Of a stretch of 64,000 nucleotides of DNA, positions 34,721-46,503 are shown piece by piece (the stretch's first letter is position 1; each line of letters opens with the position of its first letter). Origin of the DNA: Sebastes aleutianus (lineage: Eukaryota; Chordata; Actinopteri; Perciformes; Sebastidae). The stretch is taken from contig CAKAKS010000034.1 in NCBI GenBank assembly GCA_916700875.1, positions 15,586,695 to 15,650,694 on the forward strand, given 5' to 3'. A program made the position numbers and the translations under genes. Below the pieces are notes generated by a model that saw only the letters and a program-made list of their open reading frames with translations, searched no databases and was not told the origin of the DNA.

Positions 34721-37080
34721 ATGGCTGCTAGAGCATCACCGACAGAAGTGGATTGCACCTGCCTCGTGTGCTGTGAGATATTTAAGGATCCTGTTGTGTT
34801 GTGGTGCGGTCACAGCTTCTGTAAGCACTGTCTTAAGGATCGGTGGAGACAGAATGGACTCCAGACATGCCCAGTCTGTAAGGAAATATTTCCAATGGCT
34901 CAGCCTCCACATAATCTGGCACTGAGAAACCTGTCTGACGACTTGAGACGAGAAAAGATCAAGAGAGCTAACTCAGGATCTAAGGACATCTGCAGACTGC
35001 ACAGTGAGAAACTCAAGTTCTTCTGTCAGGATGATCAACAGCTCATCTGTGTGATTTGTAGAGATGCAGAAACACACAAGACACACAACTATGTGCCCAT
35101 CAAAGAAGCAGCAGAATCCTGTAGGGTAAGCAAATATATATATAGTTAATAACAACAACTGAGACAGGTTTAGGGTTTGGTAGTTTTCATCATTTTAGAA
35201 ATATTGCATATTGCACTTGACACAGCAGGCATATACTGTATGTGTTGTGTAGCTAATCCACTGTTTACTATGTATTTAACCTGTACGCCTTTAATTTGTA
35301 GGCCCAACTCAAGCTTGAGATGATGCATTTAAAAACCAAACTGGGGTCATTTGAAGCTCATAAACTCAAGTGTGATGAAATGGACGTCCACATCAAGGTA
35401 AGTCTCAGACATAATGGTTATAAAGGCACAAAGCAACATGTGTTATTTAAAACAATGTGTTTCTCCTCCTCAGCACCAGGCTCAGCAGACTGAGAAGACC
35501 ATCATAGAGGATTTTCAGAAGCTTTACCAGTTCCTGGGAGCAGAGGAGGCTGCTAGGATTGTTGCAGTGAGGAAAGAGGCGACACTCAAGAGTGAAGCAA
35601 TGAACATCAGGATTTTTAATTTGACGGCAGAGATCTCCTCGCTCACGGACAAAATCAAAACCTTAGAGAGGGAGATGAAAGATGAGGACGTCTTCTTAAT
35701 GCTGGTACTGGTGACCTCTGTTAATTCATATTCTGATCTTAATATTGAATATTTAAAAACAATTATAGGTATTGATTTGTTATCTTGTTTTGTCTTTATC
35801 TGACAGAATGTCAAATCCACTATGGAGCGGTAAGTTGTTTTCCTGAACACTATCTATCAGAGCACAGCTGAACAATAGACAACATTTGAAAGTGTCAACT
35901 TCAACATAGTATTTCAACATTGAAGCAGGGTTGATGGTAGCTGAGTGCATCCCATTGAAAAGTTTAGGGGAGATGAAAGCTGCTTTCTTTGCACTTCCTG
36001 TGATTGAAGGTGGGGATGTTAGCCTGACACAAATTTGGAAAAGTGAAACACACTGTATGAATGTTTTTACATCGAGTGGGAATGGCGGACAAACATTTTA
36101 TAGCTAGAGAAGAATAAATACCAGCCGTGAATAATACAGAAAATGGGTTTGATATGATACAAATTGTGAAGATTATATCTTTAAGATATGCACTAGCACC
36201 AAACAAAAATATGACCAATGTGGGTAATTTCAAAATATTTGACTGGTAATGTGTGGCTGCCTAATATTCCCTCAGATATCGGTGCAAGCTACCAGACCCA
36301 GAGACTCCATCAGGTGCCCTGATCGATGAGGCCAAACACCTGGGGAACCTGCTGCTCACAGTCTGGAGGAAGATGACGAACTTAATCCAGTACAGTAAGC
36401 AAAGTGTTTCTGCCTCGCTAGATTTTTACATTTTAATCTGCTTTGTACATGTGACTGATAAACTTTATCACCAGGCTTTTCTATGAATACACTAACGCCT
36501 TCAGTAAAAAATTACCTTTACTTAATTAAACATCTTAATAAACCTTCTCTTTTGTCTATATTTGTTTTTCTCTGAAGCTCCTGTAACTCTGGACCCCAAC
36601 ACTGGCAGCAGGACATTGACTATATCAGAACACATGACCCGTTCGACAAACAGCGCCGAGAGTCAGCCGCTTCCTGATAACCCAGAAAGGCTGCGCAGCA
36701 CTGACGTTCTTGGCTCTGAAGGCTTTAGTTCGGGAAAACACAGCTGGGACGTGGAGGTGGGGGGCTATTGGGCTGTTGGTGTGGCTGCTGAGGGTAACAA
36801 CGATAGAAACATCTGGGGCATCTACATGTGCCCTTGCACTGACATTCTGCGTGAACGTACTCCAGAGGATTATGTGAAAGTTGTATCTGAAGATTCATTT
36901 CCCCAAACGGTCAGAGTGCAGCTGGACTATGACCAAGGGATTCTATCATTTGTTGACCTTGATAGGAAAACACCTGTACACACCATCGAACACACTTTCA
37001 CAGAAACGGTCTTTCCGTATTTTGTTGAGAATGCAAAAATCCTTCCAGCTGAACTGTCAGTGACGAGAACAGACAGATAA
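34721..37080 (+). CDS. T4: TRIM35-like E3 ubiquitin ligase (RING, B-box2, coiled coil, PRY/SPRY)
   Basis: Exons 34721-35125, 35302-35397, 35474-35704, 35807-35829, 36276-36394 and 36578-37080, giving 458 residues. All RING and B-box2 zinc ligands are present; the residue after C14 is L instead of P (CLVCC). The RING belongs to the second subtype of the array (LWCGH, KDRWRQNG) with T7 and T8. Exon 2 carries FEAHKLKCDEMDVH and exon 3 begins HQAQQ. The SPRY is complete, with YWAVGVAAEGNNDRNIW in the variable segment, and ends SVTRTDR, an ending shared only with T8. No frame or splice defect was seen. Predicted role as for the family: RING-dependent ubiquitin transfer with SPRY target recognition. 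Confidence 0.9.
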
Positions 37081-39237
37081 ACAGTCTGCGTTACTGCGGA
37101 GTTCAAACAACAAGATGAGGCCTGATCTTAAGCGTTTATATGACCTATAGCAAATCTTTGTTGCTACATTTTTTATTTCTGTATAATACATTTTTCATTC
37201 TTTATTTTTACTTTTACAAATTTAAGTTATGTTTCTCAGATTTCAGTATAGTTAGGTAATCTTGGTCTATAACTTTTTGACCAATAACATGCTCATCTTA
37301 GTGTTGTCAGTCATCACGCAGGCTTTCATTGTTTTCTATTTGGTTTAGTCCACCTTAAAGGGACACTCCACTGATTATGAGCTTTGAAAGATATGGGCAT
37401 TTAGGAGGCAGGGAAGGTCTAATGAAAGATGCTATGGGGTTGCATTATGGGAAATGTAGGATCCTGTCCTTTTGGAGGTTGACCCATGCTAGGGACTAAT
37501 AGTCGGCTTATTTTAATCTAGTTTTTGTGAGACCCCCAACTTTATTGAAGTAGAGTACTAAATCACAAAATCCATTGTATGTTTTAAAGGGACTTAATGC
37601 TAAAAAAAAAAAATTGCTTGTTAAAAGTGACACCTGTGGACGTTAAGTCAACAACAGTCCGCGTTCTGTTGCTTGCACCTGTGCTCGCGCTACATAGGCG
37701 CAAGCGACATTGGTAAAAACAGTGAGGCGACACACACAAAGCTGAACGTTATTGACAGGCATTATGTTGATTATCAGTAGCAACATTAGCCAGTAAAAAA
37801 ACACAATATCACTATATACTCACTATCACATGCTTGGCAGTAATGTTAGCCCTCCATGAATCGAAAGCCTGGCCGATGTTGATCCTAGCGTTAACTTTTC
37901 CTGCTTCAGCCTACCGACCGCTTTCAGAAGGCACAGGGGGAACACCGTAGTTTCGGTCTCCTGAGCCGGAGAAACAAGATGCGGGAAACCTCTATTGGTC
38001 TTGAGGAGCTGCAACATTTATTTCTGCACAAACTGCAACTTCCACTGTACATTTACTTGATATTATCAGAGCTAAACTAACCCCCCCACCCCCCGACGTT
38101 GGTCCCATTCCTGTTTTGCAAGATGGGCTTCACTTGATATAACTTTGGTTTTGTTGTACTTCCTTGGAGTTTGTGTTGGAGTCTGAGTTATGGTGGGGGC
38201 TGGTCGTTTGTTAGCATTAGAGGACTCTATTTCTAACCGAACGTCTATGTAAGCAGGAAATAAAGGCACTCGCGAGTGGGCATGATGTCACATCCGATTT
38301 TATCCAAAAGAAACAGCCCGTATTCCTCACATTTAAAATAGTCTACAGGCTGATAAAGGAAACCAGAAAGTTTCATTTTTTAGGTTAGGTTACAACCCAT
38401 TCACACATTGTCAATACAATATTTCGAAAAATGTTTATACATGAAAAACTTACATACAGTCCCTTTAAGTAGAGTGTGTGATTTACAGGTTGATAGAGGT
38501 AAGGCTGGTTATTTGAATCTGTCGAAAGTTTCTAGTTCATCATTTTGTGATATGTTGTAAATATAAGGTGAATGAAACATACTTTTGGAGTTTATGTAAA
38601 AATTTTATCAGACTATGATTAAGACAATTTTCCTGTTTGTATAATGTTTCCTTGTTTTTGGGGAGTTCTTGCTTATGTGAACTGATGGTCTAAGGATGGA
38701 GGGTGTAGGCTACAGATCTTTTTTTAATTATTATTTTTGAGTTAAATTTGGGATTTGGGCTTTATAAAAAAAAGTGACTTAACTTGTATGTGCTGCAATA
38801 TCAGTCAAAATGTATAACAAGTATTTTAAGTAATTTCTTAGAGAGCTGTTTTGGTATACATGTCAACTGTTGTGTAATGAAAGCAATAGTCATATGATGC
38901 TAGCATCTAGTGTGTTATGGTCCAATTACGGATCATGCATGGAGGGTGTCCATGCTGATGACTGAAAAATGTAAACTATAATCCAGCTAAAAACAAACAA
39001 ATAAACAAAAATACAGCTCTCAGCCAGTCTGAATGTCTTCATTAGAAATCTCCAGTATTCCCATAATGCCCCTGTGTGGCTGATATGTCTGCCTGCATGT
39101 ACGCATAGCACAGGGATGAATCATTATGAGGCAATGCCTAACATCTCTAGTGTACTGCCATCTCTCTCTCTCTCTGTTCGTCGCTGTCACACACACACAC
39201 AAGTTTGAATCCACTGATACTGACTCTCAGTGGTATT
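37081..39237. repeat. Type-B spacer after T4
   Basis: Nested short elements: one beginning AAAGGGACACTCCACTGATT (about 37363), and one running from AAAGGGACTTAATG (about 37589) to ACAGTCCCTTTAAG (about 38468), whose ends are inverted AAAGGGACT repeats. About 110 bases present in other B spacers are missing near 38081-38095. A short TC run (about 39161-39174), a CA run and the border CTCAGTGGTATT (39226-39237) close the block. Confidence 0.75.
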
Positions 39238-41090
39238 CCACTTTTTAATCCACTTTTTACTATGTATTTAACCTGTACGCCTTTAATTTGTAGGCCCAAC
39301 TCAAGCTAGAGACGATGCATTTAAAAACCAAACTGGGGTCATTTAAAGCTCATAAACTCAAGTGTGATGAAATGGACGGCCACATCAAGGTAAGTCTCAG
39401 ACATAATGGTTATAGAAGCAGAAAGCAACATGTGTTATTTAAAACAATGTGTTTCTCCTCCTCAGCACCAGGCTCAGCAGACTGAGAACACCATCAAAGA
39501 GGAGTTTCAGAAGCTTTACCAGTTCCTGGGAGCAGAGGAGGCTGCTAGGATTGATGCAGTGAGGAAAGAGGCGACAATCAAGAGTGAAGCAATGAACATC
39601 AGGATTGTTAATTTGACGGCAGAGATCTCCTCGCTCAAAGACAAAATCACAACCTTAGAGAGGGAGATGAAAGCTGAGGACGTCTTCTTCATGCTGGTAC
39701 TGTTGAACTCTGTTAATTCATATTCTGATCTTAATATTGAATATTTAAAAAAATGATAGGTATTGATTTGTTATCTTGTTTTGTCTTTATTTGACAGAAT
39801 GTCAAATCCACTAAGAGGCAGTAAGTTGTTGTCCTGAACACTATCTATCAGAGCACAGCTGAACGATATACAACATTTGAAAGTGTCAACTTCAACATTG
39901 TATTTTTAACATAGAAGCAGGGCTGATGGTAGTTGAGTGCATCCCATTGAAAAGTTTAAGGGAGATGAAAGCTGCTTTCTTTGCACTTCCTGTGATCGAA
40001 GGTGGGGATGTTAACCTGTCACAAATTTGGAAAAGTGAAACACACTGTATGAATGTTTTTACATTGTATGGGAATGGCGGACAAACATTTTATAGCTACA
40101 GAAGAATAAATACCAGCCGTGAATAATACAGAAAATGGGTTTGCTATGATGAAAATTGTGAAGATTATATCTTTAAGATATGCACTAGCACCAAACAAAA
40201 ATATGACCAATGTGGGGTATTTAAAAATATTTGACTGGTAATGTGTGGCTGCCTAATATTCCCTCAGATCTCAGTGCAACCTACCAGACCCAGAGACTCC
40301 ATCAGGAGCCCTGATCGATGAGGCCAAACACCTGGGGAACCTGCTGTTCCTAGTCTGGAGGAAGATGAAGAACTTAATCCAGTACAGTAAGCAAAGTGTT
40401 TCTGCCTCGCTATATTTTTACATTTTAATCTGCTTTGTACATGTGACTGATGAACTTTATCACCAATGCAACACCAGGCTGTTCTATAAATACACTGTAA
40501 CTCCTTCTGTAAAAGAAATTACCATTACTTTATTAATTATCTCAATAAACCGTCTCTTTTGTTTCTATTTGTTTTTCTCTGAAGCTCCTGTAACTCTGGA
40601 CCCCAACACTGGCAGCAGTGGATTGATTATATCAGAACACTTGACCTGTTCGACAAAAAGCGACAAGGATCAGCCGCTTCCTGATAACCCAGAAAGGCTG
40701 CGCAGCACTGACGTTCTTGGCTCTGAAGGCTTTAGCTCTGGAAAACACAGCTGGGACGTGGAGATTGGGGGTTATTTGGCTGTTGGTGTGGCTGTTATGG
40801 GTAAAATCCATATAAACATCTGGGGCATCTACATGTGCGATTGCGATGACATGCTGCATGAACGTTCTCCAGAGAGTGATTTGAAAGTTGTATCTAAAGA
40901 CTCATTTCCCCAAACGGTCAGAGTGCAGCTGGACTATGACCAAGGGATTCTATCATTTTTTGACCTTGATAGGAAAACACCTGTACACACCATCAAACAC
41001 ACTTTCACAGAAACAGTCTTTCCGTATTTTAGTCATGATGCACAAATCCTTCCAGCTGAAATGTCAGTGATGATAAGAAAACCCAGATAA
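39238..41090 (+). pseudogene. T5: TRIM35-like copy lacking the RING/B-box exon
   Basis: The B spacer is joined directly to the 3' part of intron 1, so exon 1 is absent. The remaining exons 39294-39389, 39466-39696, 39798-39820, 40268-40386 and 40585-41090 are open, in frame and have normal splice borders; they encode 324 residues of coiled coil plus PRY/SPRY. An internal ATG at 39315-39317 (seventh codon after the exon start) could give about 317 residues. The SPRY resembles T1 (MCDCDDMLHERSPE). Without a RING it cannot be an E3 ligase. It could be silent, act as a dominant-negative partner through the coiled coil, or be spliced to an exon 1 of upstream T4. The reading frames have not decayed, so recent origin or retained use are both possible. 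Confidence 0.85.
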
Positions 41091-42997
41091 ACATTTCACA
41101 TTACGCCCTTATTTTGGGAACGTAAGTGTTCACGATATCATCTACCTTTGCAAATCCTGGACTTGTTACCAATGTCAGTTTTCAGTACTATATACTATCT
41201 TTTGATTTTTTTTATGTTTCCATATTTAGTTTATATTTCTCAGATTTCAGTATAGTTGTGTAAATCTTGGTCTATCTCTGTAACTTCTTGACATCAACTG
41301 TTTGATGTCAGTGACCAATAACATGTTAGTGTTGTCAGTCATCACGTAGGCTTTCCTTGTTTCCTTTTTGGCTTTGTCTGCCTTTAAGGCGCATTCCCCT
41401 GATTTTACACATGAAGTCCAGCTTACATATAACGAGGAGTGTAAAAAACAGATGTGTATGTTATGCTTTCAAAGTTAACGTGACAATAATGCGTTAACGC
41501 AAATTTGTTTTAACGCCACTTTCTTTAACGCATTAACGCAACTTGCAGTTTTTAATTAACCTCTTAAAAATCTGACCGGCTGCCGATATTTTGGAGGTTG
41601 TACCGGGATCAGTTTTAAATCTAGAGTGAAGGTACTGGCATCATATGAAACTAAAAAACCTAAGGAATCCATTTATGTCATACTAGCTTGTCGCGATCAG
41701 ACGCTAAATAACGCTCCAAGCTTTCGCTAAATTTTGGTGAGAAAAAAATGGCATGGTCATTTTTCAAAGGGGTCCCTTGACCTCTGACCTCTGACCTCAA
41801 GATATGTAAATAAAAATAGGTTCTATGGGTACCCACGAGTCTCCCCTTTACAGACATGCCCACTTTATGATAATGTCATGCAGTTTGGGGCAAGTCATAG
41901 TCAAGTCAGCACACTGACACACTGACAGCTGTTGTTGCCTGTTGGGCTTGAGTTTGCCATGTTATGAATTGAGCACATTTTTGATGCTAAATGCAGTACC
42001 TGTGAGGGTTTCTGGACAATATTTTTCATTGTTTTGAGTTGTTAATTGTTTTCCAATAATAAATATATACATACATTTGCATAAAGCAGCATATTTGTCC
42101 ACTCCCTTGATGATAAGAGTATTAAATACTTGACAAATCTCCTTTAAGGTACATTTTGAACTGATACAAAAATGTGTGATTCATTTGCTATGGACAATCA
42201 TGCGATATATCATCATAATTCTTCATCATCATCATCATCATAATTGATTTTGACCATTCTTATAGCTCTTGTGAGTCCTCCATCTTTATGGAAGTACAAT
42301 ATTAAATCACTGGATAATCTATTTAACACAATGCATTATGTAGATTGTATGATATACAGGTTGGTAGAGGTAAGGCTAAATATATTAATCTGTTGAAAGT
42401 TTGATTTTTTAAAATAATTTATAGTGTAATTTTATGATGTTCTGTAAGTGAATAAGCTGTTATGATTTGATTTGATATATCAACTGTTGTTACGGCTATT
42501 GAAGTAGACTTTTAGAGTTTAATCATGTAAATATTTTGTGATCAGACTGATTAAAATAATTGAGACAATTTTTCCTGTTTTCATAATGTTTCCCTTTTTT
42601 CCTTTTGGGTCTAAAGATGGAGAATGTAGCCTACAGACTGAAACACAGAAACCAATCACATAAACAGGATTATTTGCTAACACTTTTGATTACTGCCTTC
42701 AACCTGCAGCATAATTCTTCCCAATTTACAGTGTAATATAGTTATACTAATGGTGTTGCAAGTACATGATACACATATGAACAAGGGAACAAATGTGAAG
42801 TTAGGGAATAAAGGGGTAACAATCTGGGAACTCTGAAAAGAACTTATACTGTAGATATGTTTTTACTAATAGGTTCATATTCTGACCGTCACTGAGCCAC
42901 AAACTGGTCTTTTGGAGGAAGATGGTGGTAATTATTTCTGATTGGCTAGTACTCACTGCCTTTGTTGGTTGGATTGGTTAGGTTTAAGCATCAAGAG
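41091..42997. repeat. Type-A spacer after T5
   Basis: The closest match is the T1 spacer: it shares the altered TATGCTTTCAA element start (about 41459) and keeps the GGTGAGAAAAAAATGGC segment deleted in T2 and T7. The element ends about 42225. CCAAT-like sequences and TTGGTTGGATTGGTTAGG precede the 281-base element. No gene was seen. Confidence 0.7.
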
Positions 42998-43278
42998 TGA
43001 ACGGCCGCAGGTGTCGCTGCTAACATGCATTTCTGATTCTTACAAACAGTCCCTTTAATGCATCCATGAGGAAGGTTCCTAATGGAGTGAAATGAACCGT
43101 AAGTACCTCAGTAGCAGCCATGACAAGAGCTGTTCGAATTCACCAAATACTAAGGAAAGGAGCTTCAATGCTTCCTTTCTTATCTCCTTTAGCAGAGGAT
43201 ACACTGGACCATCCTTTACCAAAGGAGAAGAGAGAATAACATCCCACAATTCCTTGCGGCCGCAGCATTGGCCGTTCA
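42998..43278. mobile_element. 281-base element with TGAACGGCC ends, second copy
   Basis: Termini TGAACGGCC (42998-43006) and GGCCGTTCA (43270-43278). It has the same length as the copy at 28546-28826 and nearly the same sequence, at the same place relative to the following TRIM gene. It was therefore co-duplicated and did not insert independently. Confidence 0.5.
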
Positions 43279-44127
43279 TAATAACAAACTATATGCTTAT
43301 CTTGCATATTATTCTCATACGCTCATACGCTAATTGGGATTCATGTTTAATATGAGTGGACAGTGACAACCATTTGGTTTCACTTTATTTTTAATTCATT
43401 ATTTATTTCGAACATATAACAAATACCTCAGTAAAAAAAACAACAAGAATAACAAATAAAATGAACAGTAAACAATCAATTAACAAATAATCAACATCAA
43501 TAAATATTACATGTCCGAAAAGAAGTTGGAAGATGTATATGATCCTATACACCTTCTCCATAACTCCAACAATTAACTCTATATTTATCATATATCCTTT
43601 GTTTATTTCAATTCCAACCTTGGTAATGAAGTGATATTTTTCACCATAATCCTTTATTATATGTGTATGTAAAGTGTTCCAGCAGCAGGAGGAGGACCTG
43701 TGGTATCTCTCTTCACACACCGCAGGTGAAGGAGTCTGTCACTGAAAGACCTATTTAAAAAACGCACGGAGGGAAATTGCGTCTTTTGTAGTCCATCTTC
43801 AGAACATTGTAGTTTCACCACAGCAGACTGACGTCACTATCATCCGCCTCCGTCGCATCATATTTAAGCAGCCTAAAGTGAAAGTACAGTCGGTTTCTCT
43901 GAACACCACGGTTGTCCCGGGCCTCTTGGTAATGTATTTGAAAACAAAAATAAGCAAGACAATCCGGTTAATAGGACGCTTAAATTTAACAAGGAATTCA
44001 CGAGTGTTTGTTGAAAGCGTTTGGAGCTAAAAGTACTGAACCTGAGATCTGGCTGAGCAAATACACGTGAATCTGTGAAAGTGAAAGTAAGTTTGCAGTT
44101 TTTACAGACGCAGGAGAAGTCAACAGA
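43279..44127 (+). promoter_or_regulatory. 5' region of T6 (type-3 upstream block, CRE and IRF-like motifs)
   Basis: A duplicate of the T3 upstream region. TGACGTCA lies at 43829-43836. TATTTAAG (43861-43868) is a possible TATA box just before the IRF-like AAAGTGAAAGT (43875-43885). GAAAGTGAAAGT lies at 44077-44088. In T3 the TATA-like sequence reads TATTTACAG. Regulatory roles are inferred from the motifs. Confidence 0.5.
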
Positions 44128-46503
44128 ATGGCTGCTAAAGCATCACCAACAGAAGTGGATTTCACCTGCCCTGTGTGCTGTGAGATATTTAAGGATCCTG
44201 TTATGTTGTTGTGCGGTCACAGCTTCTGTAAGCACTGTCTTAAGGAGTGGTGGAGACAGAGTGGACTCCAGACATGCCCAGTCTGTAAGGAAATATTTCC
44301 AATGGCTCAGCCTCCACGTAATCTGTCACTGAGAAACCTGTCTGACGACTTGAGACAAGAGAAGATCAAGAGAGCTAACTCAGGATTTAAGGACATCTGC
44401 AGACTGCACAGTGAGAAACTCAAGCTCTTCTGTCAGGATGATCAACAGCTCATCTGTTTGATTTGTAGAGATGCACAAAAACACAAGACACACAACTGTG
44501 TGCCCATCAAAGAAGCAGCAGAATCCTGTAGGGTAAGCAAATATATATATATATAGTTCATAAAAACAATTGAGACAGGTTTAGGGTTTGGTAGTTTTCA
44601 TCATTTTAGAAATATTGCATATTGCACTTGACACAGCAGGCATATACTGTATGTGTTGTGTAATTAATCCACTGTTTACTATGTATTTAACCTGTATACC
44701 TTTAATTTGTAGGCCCAACTCAAACTGAAGATGATGCATTTACAAACCAAACTGGGGTCTTTTAAAGCTCATAAACGCACTTGTGATAGATTGGACGGCC
44801 ACATCAAGGTAAGTCTCAGACATAATGGTTATAGAGGCACAAAGCAACATGTGTTACTTAAAGCAATGTGTTTCTCCTCCTCAGCTCCAGGCTCAGCAGA
44901 CTGAGAAGACCATCAAAGAGGATTTTCAGAAGCTTTACCAGTTCCTGCGAGCAGAGGAGGCTGCTAGGATTGATGCAGTGAGGAGAGAGGCGACAATCAA
45001 GAGTGAAGCAATGAACATCAGGATTGTTAATTTGACGGCAGAGATCTCCTCGCTCAAAGACAAAATCACAACCTTAGAGAGGGAGATGAAAGCTGAGGAC
45101 GTCTCATTTATGCTGGTACTGTTGAACTCTGTTAATTCATATTATGATCTTAATATTGAATATTTGAAAAAATTATAGGTATTGATTTGTTATCTTGTTT
45201 TGTGTTTATCTGACAGAATGTCAAATCCACTAAGAGGCGGTAAGTTGTTGTCCTGAACACTATCTATTAAAGCACAGCTGAACAATAGACAACATTTGAA
45301 AGTGTCAACTTCAACATTGCATTTCAACATTGAAGCAGGGCTGATGGTAGTTGAGTGCATCCCATTGAAAAGTTTAGGGGAGATGGAAGCTGCTTTCTTT
45401 GTGCTTCCTGTGATCGAAGGTGGGGATGTTAACCTGTCACACATTTGGAAAAGTGAAACACACCGTATGAATGTTTTTACATTGTGTGGGAATGGCGGAC
45501 AAACATTTTATAGCTAGAGAAGAATAAATACCAGCCGTGAATAATACAGAAAATGGGTTTGCTATGATGAAATTTGTGAAGATTATATCTTTAAGATATG
45601 CACCAGCACCAAACAAAAATATGACCAATGTGGGGTATTTAAAAATATTTGACTGGTAATGTGTGGCTGCCTAATATTCCCTCAGATCTCAGTGCAACCT
45701 ACCAGACCCAGAGACTCCATCAGGAGCCCTGATCGATGAGGCCAAACACCTGGGGAACCTGCTGTTCCTAGTCTGGAGGAAGATGAAGAACTTAATCCAG
45801 TACAGTAAGCAAAGTGTTTCTGCCTCGCCATATTTTTACATTTTAATCTGCATTGTACATGTAACTGATGAACTTTATCGCCAATGCAACACCAGGCTGT
45901 TCTATGAATACACTGTAACTCCTTCTGTAAAAAAAAATACCTTTATTAAACATCTTAATAAACCTTCTCTTTTGTTTCTATTTGTTTTTCTCTGAAGCTC
46001 CTGTAACTCTGGACCCCAACACTGGTGGCAGTGGATTGATTATATCCGAACACATGACCCGTTCGACAGAAAGCGACAAGGATCAGCCGCTTCCTGATAA
46101 CCCAGAAAGGCCGGGCGACTATTACGTTCTTGGCTCTGAAGGCTTTAGCTCTGGAAAACACAGCTGGGACGTGGAGGTGGGGGGTTGTTGGGCTGTTGGT
46201 GTGGCTGCTAATGGTAAAATCCATAAAAACATGTGGGGCATCTACATGTACGGTTACAATGACGTGCTGCATGAACTTACTCCAGAGAATGAAGAGAAAG
46301 TTGTATCTAAAGACTCATTTCCCCAAACGGTCAGAGTGCAGCTGGACTATGACCAAGGGATTCTATCATTTTTTGACCTTGATAGGAAAACACCTGTACA
46401 CACCATCAAACACACTTTCACACAAACAGTCTTTCCGTATTTTAGATGGAATACAAAAATCCTTCCAGCTGAACTGTCACTGACGATAAGAAATCCCAGA
46501 TAA
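44128..46503 (+). CDS. T6: TRIM35-like E3 ubiquitin ligase (RING, B-box2, coiled coil, PRY/SPRY)
   Basis: Exons 44128-44532, 44713-44808, 44885-45115, 45217-45239, 45686-45804 and 45998-46503, giving 459 residues. RING ligands C14 to C53 and B-box2 ligands C91 to H122 are all present, and the RING is of the KEWWRQSG subtype as in T1, T2 and T3. Exon 2 reads FKAHKRTCDRLDGH. The SPRY is complete, with the most divergent variable loop of the array (MYGYNDVLHELTPENEEK), and ends TIRNPR. Splice borders are canonical except the exon 3 donor GTACTG, which is shared by all copies and supported by the family's usual residue spacing at that border. The upstream region with IRF-like motifs is shared with T3. 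Confidence 0.92.

Noticed and set aside
46130..46483. Second forward open frame of about 117-136 residues inside the SPRY exon of T6 and T7
   Set aside because: It is an out-of-frame shadow of the SPRY coding sequence; the true frame carries the PRY/SPRY motifs.
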